Shown piece after piece: positions 54,797 to 63,242 of a stretch of 64,000 nucleotides of DNA. Source of the DNA: Roseateles aquatilis (GTDB lineage: Bacteria; Pseudomonadota; Gammaproteobacteria; Burkholderiales; Burkholderiaceae_C); assembly GCF_002205645.1 (NCBI RefSeq), contig NZ_NIOF01000010.1:186001-250000 (forward strand), given 5' to 3'. The translations under genes were made by a program, and so were the position numbers. The notes under the pieces are model-generated. The model was not told where the DNA came from. It was given only the letters and a program-made list of their open reading frames with translations, and did not search any database. Each line of letters begins with the position of its first letter. Position 1 is the stretch's first letter.

Positions 54797-54823
54797 TTAG
54801 CACTCGACCTTCGTGAGTGCTAG
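54797..54823 (-). promoter_or_regulatory. CIRCE operator of groESL (HrcA site)
   Basis: TTAGCACTC-N9-GAGTGCTAG on the plus strand, one mismatch from the perfect CIRCE element (GAGTGCTAA). HrcA binds it to repress chaperonin genes until heat shock. It lies just downstream of the -10 box, where the repressor would block initiation, and in the transcript leader. Confidence 0.95.
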
Positions 54824-54830
54824 CAGATGG

Positions 54831-54859
54831 ATTATATGGACCGGATCCGTCGTTTCAAG
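54831..54859 (-). promoter_or_regulatory. groESL promoter with sigma-70 and sigma-32-like features
   Basis: On the minus strand TTGAAA (54858-54853), a 16-base spacer and TATAAT (54836-54831) make a near-consensus sigma-70 promoter. The -35 also reads CTTGAAA (from 54859), the sigma-32 form, and GTCCATAT overlaps the -10 like the heat-shock CCCCAT-T box. Dual control by sigma-32 and HrcA is plausible. Confidence 0.8.
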
Positions 54860-54936
54860 GGTGAGGGCTTGAGAGATCGTCCGGGGCCCGATACTCACGG
54901 CCGGCGCGGCGTCGCGCGGACCTCACGACAGAACCC

Positions 54937-55563
54937 ATGGTCACCACCTCCCAGATCGTCAGCTTCCTGCTGGTCGCCTTGCTCATCACCGCCACGCCAG
55001 GGCCGGACAACCTGATGGTGCTGAGCGTCGGCATGTCCAAGGGTCGTCGGCAGGGCATTGCCTTTGGGCTGGGCTGCGCGCTGGGCTGCCTCAGCCACAC
55101 GCTGCTGGCGGTGGTGGGGGTGAGCGCGATCGTCGCCGCCTCGCCGGTGGCCTTCACGCTGTTGAAGTGGACGGGTGGCGCCTACCTCGTCTGGCTGGGC
55201 ATCCAGGCGCTGCGCAGCCGGGGCGGCAGCGCGGTCGGACCCGCCGCGGCCGGGCCGGCCTCGCTGCGATCGCTGTTCGTGAAGGGGCTGGTGGCCAACG
55301 CGATCAACCCCAAGGTGGTGCTGTTCTTCCTGTCGTTCCTGCCGCAGTTCGTGGTCGCGTCGCAGGGGCACGTGGAATGGCAACTTGGCGTGCTGGGCCT
55401 GGTCTTCACGGCGCAGGCGGCGGTCCTGTTCGGGCTGCTGGGCTTCTTCGCCGGCGCGGTCGGCGCCTGGCTCACCCGCCGCCCACGCGCCGGCTTGTGG
55501 CTGGACCGGCTGGCGGGCGCGGTGTTCGTGGGGATCGGCCTGCGGATGATCGTCAGCCGCTGA
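54937..55563 (+). CDS. LysE family amino-acid exporter
   Basis: A 208-residue inner-membrane protein of the LysE/RhtB family, which exports amino acids or their analogues. The family opening LITATPGPDNLMVLSVGMSKGRRQGIAFGLGCALG, quoted as ATPGPDNLMVLSVGMSKG, and the segment GAYLVWLGIQALRS are present, with six hydrophobic segments in all. NAINPKVVLFFLSFLPQF is the conserved second-half motif. Gene start lacks a strong ribosome site. It is divergent from groESL, 113 bases from the CIRCE operator. Confidence 0.93.
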   Translation: MVTTSQIVSFLLVALLITATPGPDNLMVLSVGMSKGRRQGIAFGLGCALGCLSHTLLAVVGVSAIVAASPVAFTLLKWTGGAYLVWLGIQALRSRGGSAVGPAAAGPASLRSLFVKGLVANAINPKVVLFFLSFLPQFVVASQGHVEWQLGVLGLVFTAQAAVLFGLLGFFAGAVGAWLTRRPRAGLWLDRLAGAVFVGIGLRMIVSR

Positions 55564-55642
55564 GCGCGGCCCCGTTCCGTCCTTTCAGCCCGACAGGCGC
55601 GACGCTATATTCGCGCCGATACGTCGACTGCCAGGACCCCCC

Positions 55643-56191
55643 ATGTCTTTTCCCTTGCACCGCACGCACCGCCCAAGCCGTGTGAACTGGATCGCGGCGC
55701 GCGTCGTCGCCCTGTCGCTCGTCGTGGCGGGGCTGTCCGCGTGGGCTGGCCCGCGGTCCGAGACTGTCCGCATCGCCGGCGCGGTGAAGACGCCACTCGA
55801 TCTGACCGTGGCCGATCTGCGTGCGTTCCCGCCGGATCAGATCGCCAGCTTCACCACGATGAAGCGGCTGGACGGTCAAGAAGTCGCCAGCACCGTGCGC
55901 GGCGTGAAGCTCAGCGCCGTGATCGAGCGGGCCGGCGTGGTCGCGCCGGGGCGTAACGATTGGAAGTCCCTGATCGTGCTGGCGTCGGCGACGGACGGCT
56001 ACAAGGTCAGCTTCTCGTGGCCGGAGCTCATCAACACGGCGGTCGGCGCCGGCGTGCTGGTGGTGTTCGAGCGCGACGGCCAGCCGCTCGCCGACGACCA
56101 GGGCCGCATCGCGCTGGTGTCCGCCAACGATCTGCGGACCGGTCCGCGACACGTGAAATGGCTGGACCGGATCGAGCTGCGGCAGCCCTGA
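55643..56191 (+). CDS. Exported molybdopterin-fold protein, no cysteine ligand seen
   Basis: A 182-residue protein with a signal peptide (IAARVVALSLVVAGLSAWA) and a single domain of the sulfite oxidase/MsrP-type molybdopterin-binding fold: VRIAGAVKTPLDLTVADLRAFP, VRGVKLSAVIERAGV, GYKVSFSWPEL, ALVSANDLRTGPRHVKWLDRIEL. The catalytic cysteine position before the RGV motif is Ser-Thr here, so it probably does not bind the cofactor in the usual way. Such short cysteine-free versions are common exported proteins in this order, with unknown role. Start follows AGGACCCCCC. Confidence 0.8.
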   Translation: MSFPLHRTHRPSRVNWIAARVVALSLVVAGLSAWAGPRSETVRIAGAVKTPLDLTVADLRAFPPDQIASFTTMKRLDGQEVASTVRGVKLSAVIERAGVVAPGRNDWKSLIVLASATDGYKVSFSWPELINTAVGAGVLVVFERDGQPLADDQGRIALVSANDLRTGPRHVKWLDRIELRQP

Positions 56192-56228
56192 GCGCCAGGC
56201 TCGGGTTCCGGGCCCGAGCATCGACGGC

Positions 56229-57512
56229 TCAGCCGTGTCGCAAGCAGAAGCGGGGGGGCGCGGTCGACGAGGACGGCGTCAACTCACGGCGCAGCGTGGC
56301 CGCGAAGCTCGCCAGACTGGCGCTGCGCAGCGGCACGAACGGCACCTGATGCCGCTCCGCGAGCCGCTTGAGATTGGCGACCGAATCATGGTCGACGCAA
56401 TCCACCGGAAAGACCACCAGATCGGCCCGCGGCAACAGCGCGGAGAGCAATCCCTTGCGCGACTCCAGCCCGCCGTCGTGATGCAGGAATTCGCCGCCAT
56501 GCCGATGGACGAAGTCGCGGATCGCCGGCGTCGAGCTGGGGCGACCGCCCACGTACAGCACCCGCCGCGCCGCGAGCAGCGCGACGTCCGACCCGTCCGG
56601 ACCGGTCTCACCCGCCGACGTCCCTTGCGCGCTGATCTGCTGCAACTCGCCTTCCGCCGCGGACAGCTCCTCCGTCAGCGACTGCGCGTGAGCCAGTGCG
56701 CGGTCCAACTGCTCTTGCACTTGTCGGAGGCGGTGCCCGGCGTCCTCGGCGATGCGTTCGGCGTGCTCCCGGCGCTGCGTGTGCAGTGCGATCAGCTCGG
56801 CCGCGTCCGCCGTCGGCGCGTTCTCGGTCGGCCGCGCGCGGGCCTCGGCCAGACGGCCTTCGAAGTCGATGCCTTGCTGGCGCAACCGCTCCGCGAGCTG
56901 GTCACGTTCCTGGATCGCTTCCTGGCGCCGCGACTGCTCGCGCTCCAGGCGGTCGTGCAGGTCCGCGTTGTCCCGTTCCAGCGTCACGAAGCGTTTGAGC
57001 TCGTGCCGGTTGGCCGAGCCCATCAGGTGCGACAGCATGTGGACCTCGCCGAATGCCGCCTGCCGCAACTCGGGCGTCACCGCCTTGTGCGTGAGCAGCG
57101 CCCAATAGGCGCCGGGGATGTCCCCCTGGCTCCAGGCGTGTTTCCAGGCCTGATCGAGCCCGGCCGCGTCCCGCGCCGCGGCGAAGGTGCGCACCGCGCC
57201 GGCATGGCGCTGATCGAGCGCCTTATGCAGGGCCTTCGACACCTCGCCGCCCTGGGCCGCGAGGCTGACGGCCAGGTGATGGACCTCCAGGTCGCTGCTG
57301 CCCTTGACCGACGCATGCCGGGTCATCAGGCGGCGCAACTCGGCGGTGCCGAGGCAGGTGCCGATGACCGAGCAATGCAGGTGGCCGTCCAGCTGATGCA
57401 GTCGCGTGCGCGCGGCGGCGGTGGCGCCGACGGCCGGCTCCTCGGCATCATGGTCGCAGCAGCCGATCGGGGACAGCCCGCTGGGGCTGCGCTTGAATGG
57501 GGGCGTCAACAT
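56229..57512 (-). CDS. DUF2325 family protein with coiled coil
   Basis: A 427-residue cytoplasmic protein. Residues 1-150 are helical with CSVIGTCLGTAELRRLM, 160-300 form a long coiled coil (RDNADLHDRLEREQSRRQEAIQ and similar; quoted as DRLEREQSRRQEAI), and the last 110 residues are a Rossmann-like DUF2325 domain (RRVLYVGGRPSSTPAIRDFV, LPRADLVVFPVDCVDHDSVAN). DUF2325 function is unknown. The start at 57512 has GAGG seven bases away; an upstream ATG at 57536 has none. It faces the molbindin gene at 57711, about 200 bases away, so promoters of both lie between. Confidence 0.8.
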   Translation of the reverse strand: MLTPPFKRSPSGLSPIGCCDHDAEEPAVGATAAARTRLHQLDGHLHCSVIGTCLGTAELRRLMTRHASVKGSSDLEVHHLAVSLAAQGGEVSKALHKALDQRHAGAVRTFAAARDAAGLDQAWKHAWSQGDIPGAYWALLTHKAVTPELRQAAFGEVHMLSHLMGSANRHELKRFVTLERDNADLHDRLEREQSRRQEAIQERDQLAERLRQQGIDFEGRLAEARARPTENAPTADAAELIALHTQRREHAERIAEDAGHRLRQVQEQLDRALAHAQSLTEELSAAEGELQQISAQGTSAGETGPDGSDVALLAARRVLYVGGRPSSTPAIRDFVHRHGGEFLHHDGGLESRKGLLSALLPRADLVVFPVDCVDHDSVANLKRLAERHQVPFVPLRSASLASFAATLRRELTPSSSTAPPRFCLRHG

Positions 57513-57710
57513 CAACGGGCCTCGCGGGACGGTCATGGTGGTTTCGCAATATACGGCCAAACATATCGAAAGGCGCCGGGTGGCCAATTCCCGCGGCCGA
57601 TCCGACGCTGATCCGGACGCGATCCGGACGCGATCCGGCATCGATGCACGGCGGCGGGGGCGTCTCCGCGAGAATGCGGCGATCCGGATCCTCAACCCAG
57701 GAGAGTCGAC

Positions 57711-58139
57711 ATGAAGGCCAGCGCGCGCAACCAGTTCAGCGGTCAGATCACCGCGATCCAGGACGGCACCGTCAACGACGAGGTCGAGCTGCAGACCGCC
57801 TCCGGGCTGCGGGTGGTGGCGACGGTGACCCGCGCCAGCCGCGACACGCTGGGCCTGCGCGTGGGCGCGAATGTCGTGGCGCTGGTCAAGGCGTCGTCGG
57901 TGGTGCTCGTCACCGACGCGGGCGGGGTGCGTTTCTCGGCGCGCAACCAGTTCCAGGGCACGGTCAGTCAGGTGACCCTGGGCGCCGTCAACAGCGAGGT
58001 CGCGTTGACGCTGGCGGACGGGGAACTGCTGGTCGCGATCGTCACCAACGAGAGTGCGGACGGGCTCGGCTTGTCGGCAGGTCAGACGGCGACGGCGCTG
58101 TTCAAGGCGGGCAGCGTCATTCTGGGCGTGGCAGCCTGA
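57711..58139 (+). CDS. Di-Mop molbindin-like protein (two TOBE domains)
   Basis: A 142-residue cytoplasmic protein made of two tandem Mop/TOBE domains of about 68 residues. Each begins SARNQFSGQI or SARNQFQGTV and ends with a KASSVVL or KAGSVIL strand, the molybdate-binding Mop pattern. Such proteins assemble as trimers that store molybdate or tungstate. Start supported by CAGGAG. It is close to the molybdenum-related genes msrPQ and the molybdopterin-fold protein gene, but in a different operon. Confidence 0.9.
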   Translation: MKASARNQFSGQITAIQDGTVNDEVELQTASGLRVVATVTRASRDTLGLRVGANVVALVKASSVVLVTDAGGVRFSARNQFQGTVSQVTLGAVNSEVALTLADGELLVAIVTNESADGLGLSAGQTATALFKAGSVILGVAA

Positions 58140-58294
58140 TGGCGGGGCGCCCGCCGCGCGCAGGCGCTCGGCGGACGCTGCGACCGCGAGTGCGGCCTGA
58201 ACGGGGGGCGCCCACCCGCATGGCGGAGGCAGGGTGATCGCGTGAGCGCCGTCGCATTTGGCGCTATACAGATGAGCCGACCCAAGGAGTCCCC

Positions 58295-59053
58295 ATGCCC
58301 ACCGACCCCATGTCCCCTCGCAACTGGTTCGACCAGGGCGGTCAGGCCTACGCCCGCTTTCGTCCGGAGTACCCCTCGGAACTTGCGGCGTATCTGGGCC
58401 GCATCGCCCCGTCACGGGAGCTGGCGGTCGACGTGGGCTGCGGCAACGGCCAGTTGACGACGCAGCTCGCGGCGCACTTCGATGCCGTGCTCGGCATCGA
58501 TCCCAGCGCCGACCAGATCGCCAACGCGGTGCCGCAAGAGGGGGTGCGCTATGTCCTCGGGCCGGCGGAGCACCTGCCCGTGGGCGATCGCGGCGCCAGT
58601 CTCGTCTGCGCCGCGCAGGCCGCGCACTGGTTCGATCTGCCGGCCTTCTACGCCGAGGCTCGCCGTGTCGCGGCGAGCGGGGCGGTCCTGGCGTTGATCA
58701 GCTATGGCGTGCTGGCGCTGGATGACGCGCTGAGCGAGCGCTTCGATCGCTTCTACTGGCAACAGATCGGCCCGTACTGGCCGCCGGAGCGCAAGCTGGT
58801 CGACAACGGCTACGCCGACCTGCCGTTTCCCTTCGACGAGCGCGCCGCGCCGCCGATGGCGATCGGCAAGGACTGGACCCTGCGGGAGTTTCTCGGGTAT
58901 GTCTCGACCTGGTCCGCCGTGCGTGGCGTCCGGGAGGCGGGCCGCGAGGACCTGCTCACCGCGTTCGCCGAGGACCTGACGACCCTGTGGGGCGATCCGG
59001 CGGCCACCCGCCGAATCACCTGGCCGATCAACATGCGGGTGGGCAGCCTCTGA
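58295..59053 (+). CDS. Class I SAM-dependent methyltransferase
   Basis: A 252-residue cytoplasmic methyltransferase. Motif I reads LAVDVGCGNGQLTTQLA, motif II acid in VLGIDPSADQI, and post-motif SLVCAAQAAHWFDLPAFYAEARRVA (in parts AAQAAHWFDLP) matches the Methyltransf_11/25 group near UbiE-like enzymes. The substrate is unknown. The first ATG (MPTDPMSPRNWFDQGG) is followed by a second at residue 6; AAGGAG precedes the first. A TATACA at 58265-58270 could be its -10 box. Confidence 0.9.
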   Translation: MPTDPMSPRNWFDQGGQAYARFRPEYPSELAAYLGRIAPSRELAVDVGCGNGQLTTQLAAHFDAVLGIDPSADQIANAVPQEGVRYVLGPAEHLPVGDRGASLVCAAQAAHWFDLPAFYAEARRVAASGAVLALISYGVLALDDALSERFDRFYWQQIGPYWPPERKLVDNGYADLPFPFDERAAPPMAIGKDWTLREFLGYVSTWSAVRGVREAGREDLLTAFAEDLTTLWGDPAATRRITWPINMRVGSL

Positions 59054-59126
59054 GGCCTCCCGGATCCCGCGGAGCCCGGCGCAAGCATTGGCCGCGACCC
59101 CCCGCGGCCCCTCGCGCCCGACCCGA

Positions 59127-59666
59127 TCAATACGTGATGGTGACCGTCACCGTGTCGGTGTAGGTGCCCGGCACCACGCCGGACAGCGAGGGGATGCGGC
59201 CGTAGACCGAGATCGACTGCGCGCTGCCGGTGCCGGTGCTGCTCTTGGTGCTGGAGCTGGCGGTGCCGTCGCCCCAGACCGTCGTGCGGCCGGAGTCCAG
59301 GTACAGCTGGTAGCCCAGCGTGTTGGAGCCGCTCTTCATCGTCCGGGACGTGAAGTTGGACGCGCCGCCCGCGTTGGCGCCGGCGTTCAGGGATACCGCG
59401 TAGGGCGTGGTGTTCGAGCAAGTCACCGTCAGCGTGGACGTGGCGTCCAGCGGCACGCCGGTGGCCAGCGGGTCGATCGCGCTGCCGAAGTTCAGCGTGG
59501 AGCCCGACACGTTGCAGGAACTGGTGATCGTGGCCGTCACCTGGAAGGTGTTGGTCGCGGTCGTCGCGTTGGCCGTCACCGAGGTCGCCACCGCCGCCGA
59601 CAGCAGGCCCAGGCCCACCACGACGCGCTTGACCGACTTGCCTGCCTTGCTCGAGAACTTGTTCAT
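59127..59666 (-). CDS. Spore coat U domain (SCPU/CsuA-B-like) secreted protein
   Basis: A 179-residue exported protein with signal peptide (VVVGLGLLSAAVATSVTANA) and a single SCPU domain: ATITSSCNVSGSTLNFGSAI at the N-terminus, TVTCSNTTPYAVSLNAG in the middle and the terminal donor-like strand YTDTVTVTITY. Two cysteines fit the disulfide of the domain. SCPU proteins are the pilins of archaic chaperone-usher pili. Here no chaperone or usher gene is next to it, so it is an orphan pilin or surface protein. Confidence 0.88.
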   Translation of the reverse strand: MNKFSSKAGKSVKRVVVGLGLLSAAVATSVTANATTATNTFQVTATITSSCNVSGSTLNFGSAIDPLATGVPLDATSTLTVTCSNTTPYAVSLNAGANAGGASNFTSRTMKSGSNTLGYQLYLDSGRTTVWGDGTASSSTKSSTGTGSAQSISVYGRIPSLSGVVPGTYTDTVTVTITY

Positions 59667-59875
59667 GAGACCCCCTGTTTGCGATGACCAAATCTTCGGC
59701 GGGGGCGCATTTCGTTAACAGACGCTGAAGTCGTCAGCGCCGGTCGGGCAGTTGCGAGGGACACGTGTAGGCAAAGCGCTGACAGGCGTCAGCCGGTGCA
59801 ACGGCGCCTGGACGCAGGTCGAGGCCATTGCAGGAGAAAGGCGAGGGGCCGCAGCAGCCGCCCGCCGCAGGCGAA

Positions 59876-60352
59876 TCACTCGATGTAGGAGAGCGGCAGC
59901 GCCGTCGTGAACTTCAGCTCCTCCATGGCGAAGCTGGAGCTGACGTCCGACAGCTGCGTGCTGGCGATCAGGCGCTTGTAGACCAGGTCGTAGGCAGCGA
60001 TGTCGGGGACGACGACGCGCAGCAGGTAATCGATCTCGCCGCTCATCCGGTAGAACTCGACCACCTCGGGGATCGCCTCGACGGCGGCCCGGAACTGGGC
60101 CAGCCACGCCTGGGAGTGGATATTGGTCCGCACCGAGACGAACACCGTCACCCCGACGTTCACCTTCTTCGGGTCCACCAGCATGACGTTGCGGGTGATC
60201 ACGCCCGCTTCCTTCAGCCGTTGCACCCGGCGCCAGCATGGCGTCTGCGACAGCCCCACCGCCTCCGCCAGATCGGCCACCTGGATCGTCGCGTCTCGCT
60301 GCAGCAACTCCAGGATCTTCCGGTCGATGGAATCCAGTTTTGTTTTGGCCAT
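59876..60352 (-). CDS. Lrp/AsnC family transcriptional regulator
   Basis: A 158-residue regulator with an N-terminal helix-turn-helix (LDSIDRKILELLQRDATIQ, LAEAVGLSQTPCWRRVQRL) and a C-terminal RAM ligand-binding domain (NVGVTVFVSVRTNIHS, EVVEFYRMSGEIDYLLRVVV). Lrp-type regulators commonly respond to amino acids. It is divergent from the three-domain sulfur gene with 87 bases between, and the inverted pair ATTGGAAT/ATTCCAAT is centred there, so it most likely controls that gene, perhaps in response to cysteine. Confidence 0.93.
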   Translation of the reverse strand: MAKTKLDSIDRKILELLQRDATIQVADLAEAVGLSQTPCWRRVQRLKEAGVITRNVMLVDPKKVNVGVTVFVSVRTNIHSQAWLAQFRAAVEAIPEVVEFYRMSGEIDYLLRVVVPDIAAYDLVYKRLIASTQLSDVSSSFAMEELKFTTALPLSYIE

Positions 60353-60356
60353 GAAT

Positions 60357-60416
60357 ATTGGAATCCGATTGCTTGAAATGTCGTTATCGGGCGGAATTTT
60401 GCACCTGAATTCCAAT
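60357..60416. promoter_or_regulatory. Inverted repeat in the divergent promoter of regulator and sulfur fusion gene
   Basis: ATTGGAAT (60357-60364) and ATTCCAAT (60409-60416) are a perfect eight-base inverted pair 44 bases apart in a locally A+T-rich stretch. Spacing of about five helical turns centre to centre is suited to Lrp-type wrapping. The first copy abuts the regulator start, the second lies 24 bases before the fusion gene ATG. Confidence 0.7.
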
Positions 60417-60439
60417 CTCGCCTTCCGACAATCTCGGCC

Positions 60440-62734
60440 ATGGAAATCTATCTCGACGCCAACGCCACCACGCCCGTCCTGCCGCAAGCCCGCGCCGCCG
60501 CGCTGGCGGTCATGGCCGACGCCTTCGGCAATCCGAGCAGCATCCACGGCAGCGGCCTGAAGGCTCGCGCGTTGCTGGACGAGGTCCGCGCCACCGCGCG
60601 CCGGGTGCTGGGGGCGCCGAACGGTCGGTTGCTGTTCACCAGCGGCGCGACCGAAGGCATCCAGACCGCCGTGCTGTCCGCGCTGAGCGCGCTGCGCGCG
60701 CGGCGCCAGGTCGGCGAGGCGATACCGCAGCGGCTGCTGTACGGCGCCACCGAGCACAAGGCGGTGCCCGAGGCGCTGAAGCACTGGAATGCGTTGATCG
60801 GCCTGGACCTGGAGATCGTCGCCATCCCGGTCGGCGCCGACGGCCGCCACGACCTGGCCTGGCTGCGCGAGCAGGCGCCGGGGGCGGGCCTGGTCTGCAC
60901 CATGGCCGCCAACAACGAGACCGGCGTGATCAGCGACCTCGACGGCATCGCCGACGCCCTGCGCGACAGCCCGGCGCTGTGGCTGGTGGACGGCGTGCAG
61001 GCGCTGGGCAAGCTGGCGCTGCCGCTGGGCGGACGCCCGGCACGGGGCATCGCCGTCCGCGAGATCGACTACGCGCCGTTCTCCGGCCACAAGCTCTACG
61101 CGCCCAAGGGCGTCGGCATGCTCTACGTCCGCGAGGGCGCGCCCTTCACGCCGCTGATGGCCGGCGGCGGCCAGGAGGGGGCATCGCGCTCCGGCACCGA
61201 GAACATGGCCGGCATCGCCGCGCTGGGCGCGGTGCTGGCGGCCCTGGAAGCGGGCGATGTCTTCGCCTCCGCGGCCCGACTGGCCGATCGCCGCGAGCGC
61301 CTGGCCGCCGCACTGCGCGAGGCCTTCCCCGAGGTCGTCTTCAACGCGCCCTTCGACTGCAGCCTGCCGACGACGCTCAACGTCTCCGTTCCCGGCCTGA
61401 GCGCGAAGCTGCTGCTGGATCTGTTCGACGCCGCCGGGCTGCGCGTCAGCGGCGGCTCCGCCTGCGGCGCCTCGCGCGCGCAGCCGAGTTATGTCCTGGA
61501 GGCGATGGGCCTGCCGGACTGGCGCACCGCCGCCGCGGTCCGCCTGTCCTTCGGTGCGGCCGACGACGAGACCTCCATCGACGAAGCCTGCCGGCGCCTG
61601 CGCGCCTGCGGCGAGTCGCTGCGGGCCACCTGCCAGACGCCCTCCCCGGAGGAGGACGACGCGCCGCGGCGCACCGACCTGCTGACGCGTTTCGTCGTCG
61701 ACGGGGCCTGTTGCTACGTCGTCGCCGACGCGGCCAGCCGCCGCTGCGCGGTCGTCGATCCTCTGCCGGAACTGACGGAGCGCCTGGCGCAATGGATGCG
61801 CTGCCGCGGCCTGGCGCTGGCCGCGGTGCTGGACACCCACAGCCATGGCGACCATGCCTCCTCGGCGCAGTCGCTGCGCGACGCGGTGCCCGAGCTGCTG
61901 GCGGACGAGGCCCGGCCCGAGGGCCTGGACGCCCTGGGCTGGCCGACGGGTCACGAGGTGATCGCGCTGGGCACGCACCGGCTGTCGCGGCTCGCGACCC
62001 CCGGCCACACCGAAGATTCCACCGCCTACCTGCTGCATGAGGCCGGAGAGCTGCTGGGCGTTTTCGTCGGCGACACGGTGATGCCGGGCGCGCTCGGCCG
62101 CAGCGATTTCGAGCAGAGCGCGCCGAACGCGTTCGGGGCCTCGCTGAAGACGCTGGAACGCAACGTCGGTCCGGACGCGCTGCTGCTGCCGGGCCACGAC
62201 TACGACGACCGCTTCGCCACCACGCTGACCGTCGAATGCGAGGCCCAGCCGCTGCTGGCCGGCGTGCTGCGTGGACGCCTGAGCGCGCATGCCTTCGCGG
62301 TCGGCAAGTCGGTGCTGGAGCGCAGCCTGCCGCTGACCGAGTACCAGACCATGGTGTGCGGCGCCCGCATCGATTGCGACCGCCCGGCCGAGCGCGTCGA
62401 GATGAGCGCCGCCGAGCTGCGCGAGGCGCTGCGGTCGACGACGCGGCCGGTGCTGGTCGACGTTCGTGAGGCCTACGAGGAGCGCCTGAGCCCGGCCGAC
62501 GAGCTGGCGCCCGAACGCGTGCCGCTGTCGACGCTGGTCGGCGAGCTGCCGCGCTGGATGGCGTTGCCGGCGCAGACGCCGGTGGTCTTCTTCTGCCGCA
62601 GCGGCAACCGCAGCGCGCAGGCGGCGCGGGCGCTGCGCCGCCTGGGCCACGCCCGGGCCTGGAGCCTGGCCGGCGGCCTGGCGCTATGGCCGGCGGAAAC
62701 CCGCCCGGCCGGCTTCGAGGCGATGGCGATCTGA
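60440..62734 (+). CDS. Three-domain fusion: cysteine desulfurase, metallo-beta-lactamase hydrolase (persulfide dioxygenase-like) and rhodanese
   Basis: A 764-residue cytoplasmic protein. Domain 1 (about 1-375) is a class V aminotransferase/IscS-like desulfurase: [13 protein letters not shown] lysine Lys218 in [10 protein letters not shown], and active cysteine Cys342 in [15 protein letters not shown]. Domain 2 (about 400-620) is a metallo-beta-lactamase fold with ligands H467-x-H469-x-D471-H472, His523 (GHTEDS), Asp545 (GDTVM) and His586 (GHDYDD), the pattern of ETHE1-like persulfide dioxygenases. Domain 3 (about 650-764) is a rhodanese with Cys719 in CRSGNRS. All key residues are intact. A cysteine-to-persulfide-to-sulfite route within one chain is the natural inference. 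Divergent from an Lrp/AsnC regulator. Confidence 0.9.
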   Translation: MEIYLDANATTPVLPQARAAALAVMADAFGNPSSIHGSGLKARALLDEVRATARRVLGAPNGRLLFTSGATEGIQTAVLSALSALRARRQVGEAIPQRLLYGATEHKAVPEALKHWNALIGLDLEIVAIPVGADGRHDLAWLREQAPGAGLVCTMAANNETGVISDLDGIADALRDSPALWLVDGVQALGKLALPLGGRPARGIAVREIDYAPFSGHKLYAPKGVGMLYVREGAPFTPLMAGGGQEGASRSGTENMAGIAALGAVLAALEAGDVFASAARLADRRERLAAALREAFPEVVFNAPFDCSLPTTLNVSVPGLSAKLLLDLFDAAGLRVSGGSACGASRAQPSYVLEAMGLPDWRTAAAVRLSFGAADDETSIDEACRRLRACGESLRATCQTPSPEEDDAPRRTDLLTRFVVDGACCYVVADAASRRCAVVDPLPELTERLAQWMRCRGLALAAVLDTHSHGDHASSAQSLRDAVPELLADEARPEGLDALGWPTGHEVIALGTHRLSRLATPGHTEDSTAYLLHEAGELLGVFVGDTVMPGALGRSDFEQSAPNAFGASLKTLERNVGPDALLLPGHDYDDRFATTLTVECEAQPLLAGVLRGRLSAHAFAVGKSVLERSLPLTEYQTMVCGARIDCDRPAERVEMSAAELREALRSTTRPVLVDVREAYEERLSPADELAPERVPLSTLVGELPRWMALPAQTPVVFFCRSGNRSAQAARALRRLGHARAWSLAGGLALWPAETRPAGFEAMAI

Positions 62735-62783
62735 GACCGGCCGGGGCTGGCCCGCGTCCGCGGCGCGACGACAATTCGCCGCC

Positions 62784-63119
62784 ATGGACCTGCTCAAGAC
62801 CTTCGCCCTGTTCGTCGTCACCGCGCTCGCCGAGATCATCGGCTGCTACCTGCCGTACCTGTGGCTGAAGCAGGACCGATCCGCGTGGCTGCTGCTACCG
62901 GCTGCGCTCAGCCTGGCGCTTTTCGCCTGGCTGCTCACCTTGCATCCCACCGCCGCCGGCCGCGTCTATGCGGCCTACGGCGGCGTCTACATCGGCGTGG
63001 CCGTGCTGTGGTTGTGGCTGGTCGACAAGATCACCCCCACCGCCACCGACCTCATCGGCGTCGCGGTCTGCTTCGTCGGCATGGCGATCATCATGTCCGG
63101 CGCGCGCCAGCCGGCCTGA
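62784..63119 (+). CDS. YnfA family (UPF0060) small membrane protein
   Basis: A 111-residue inner-membrane protein with four transmembrane segments. [43 protein letters not shown] (quoted in parts: [16 protein letters not shown]) and the last helix [14 protein letters not shown] are the YnfA pattern, which resembles small multidrug resistance transporters. A role in efflux has been proposed for some homologues but the substrate is unknown. It begins 49 bases after the fusion gene, which may put it in the same transcript. Confidence 0.9.
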   Translation: MDLLKTFALFVVTALAEIIGCYLPYLWLKQDRSAWLLLPAALSLALFAWLLTLHPTAAGRVYAAYGGVYIGVAVLWLWLVDKITPTATDLIGVAVCFVGMAIIMSGARQPA

Positions 63120-63199
63120 GCCCGCGGCCGGGCGCCCCGCGTTCCGCCCGGGGCGAATCCTGCATTGACCCGCGTTCGATCTGCCTCTATGCTCGATTC

Positions 63200-63215
63200 A
63201 TGAAAGCGCTTTCAT
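63200..63215 (+). promoter_or_regulatory. Perfect 16-base palindrome, LacI-family operator
   Basis: ATGAAAGCGCTTTCAT, perfectly palindromic with the central CG of LacI/GalR-type sites, lies 27 bases before the GH30 gene start. It very probably binds a LacI-family repressor that responds to a sugar released by the glycosidase; the repressor gene is not in the window. Confidence 0.85.
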
Positions 63216-63242
63216 AAACCGATCAACAGAGAGCCGGAGCGC

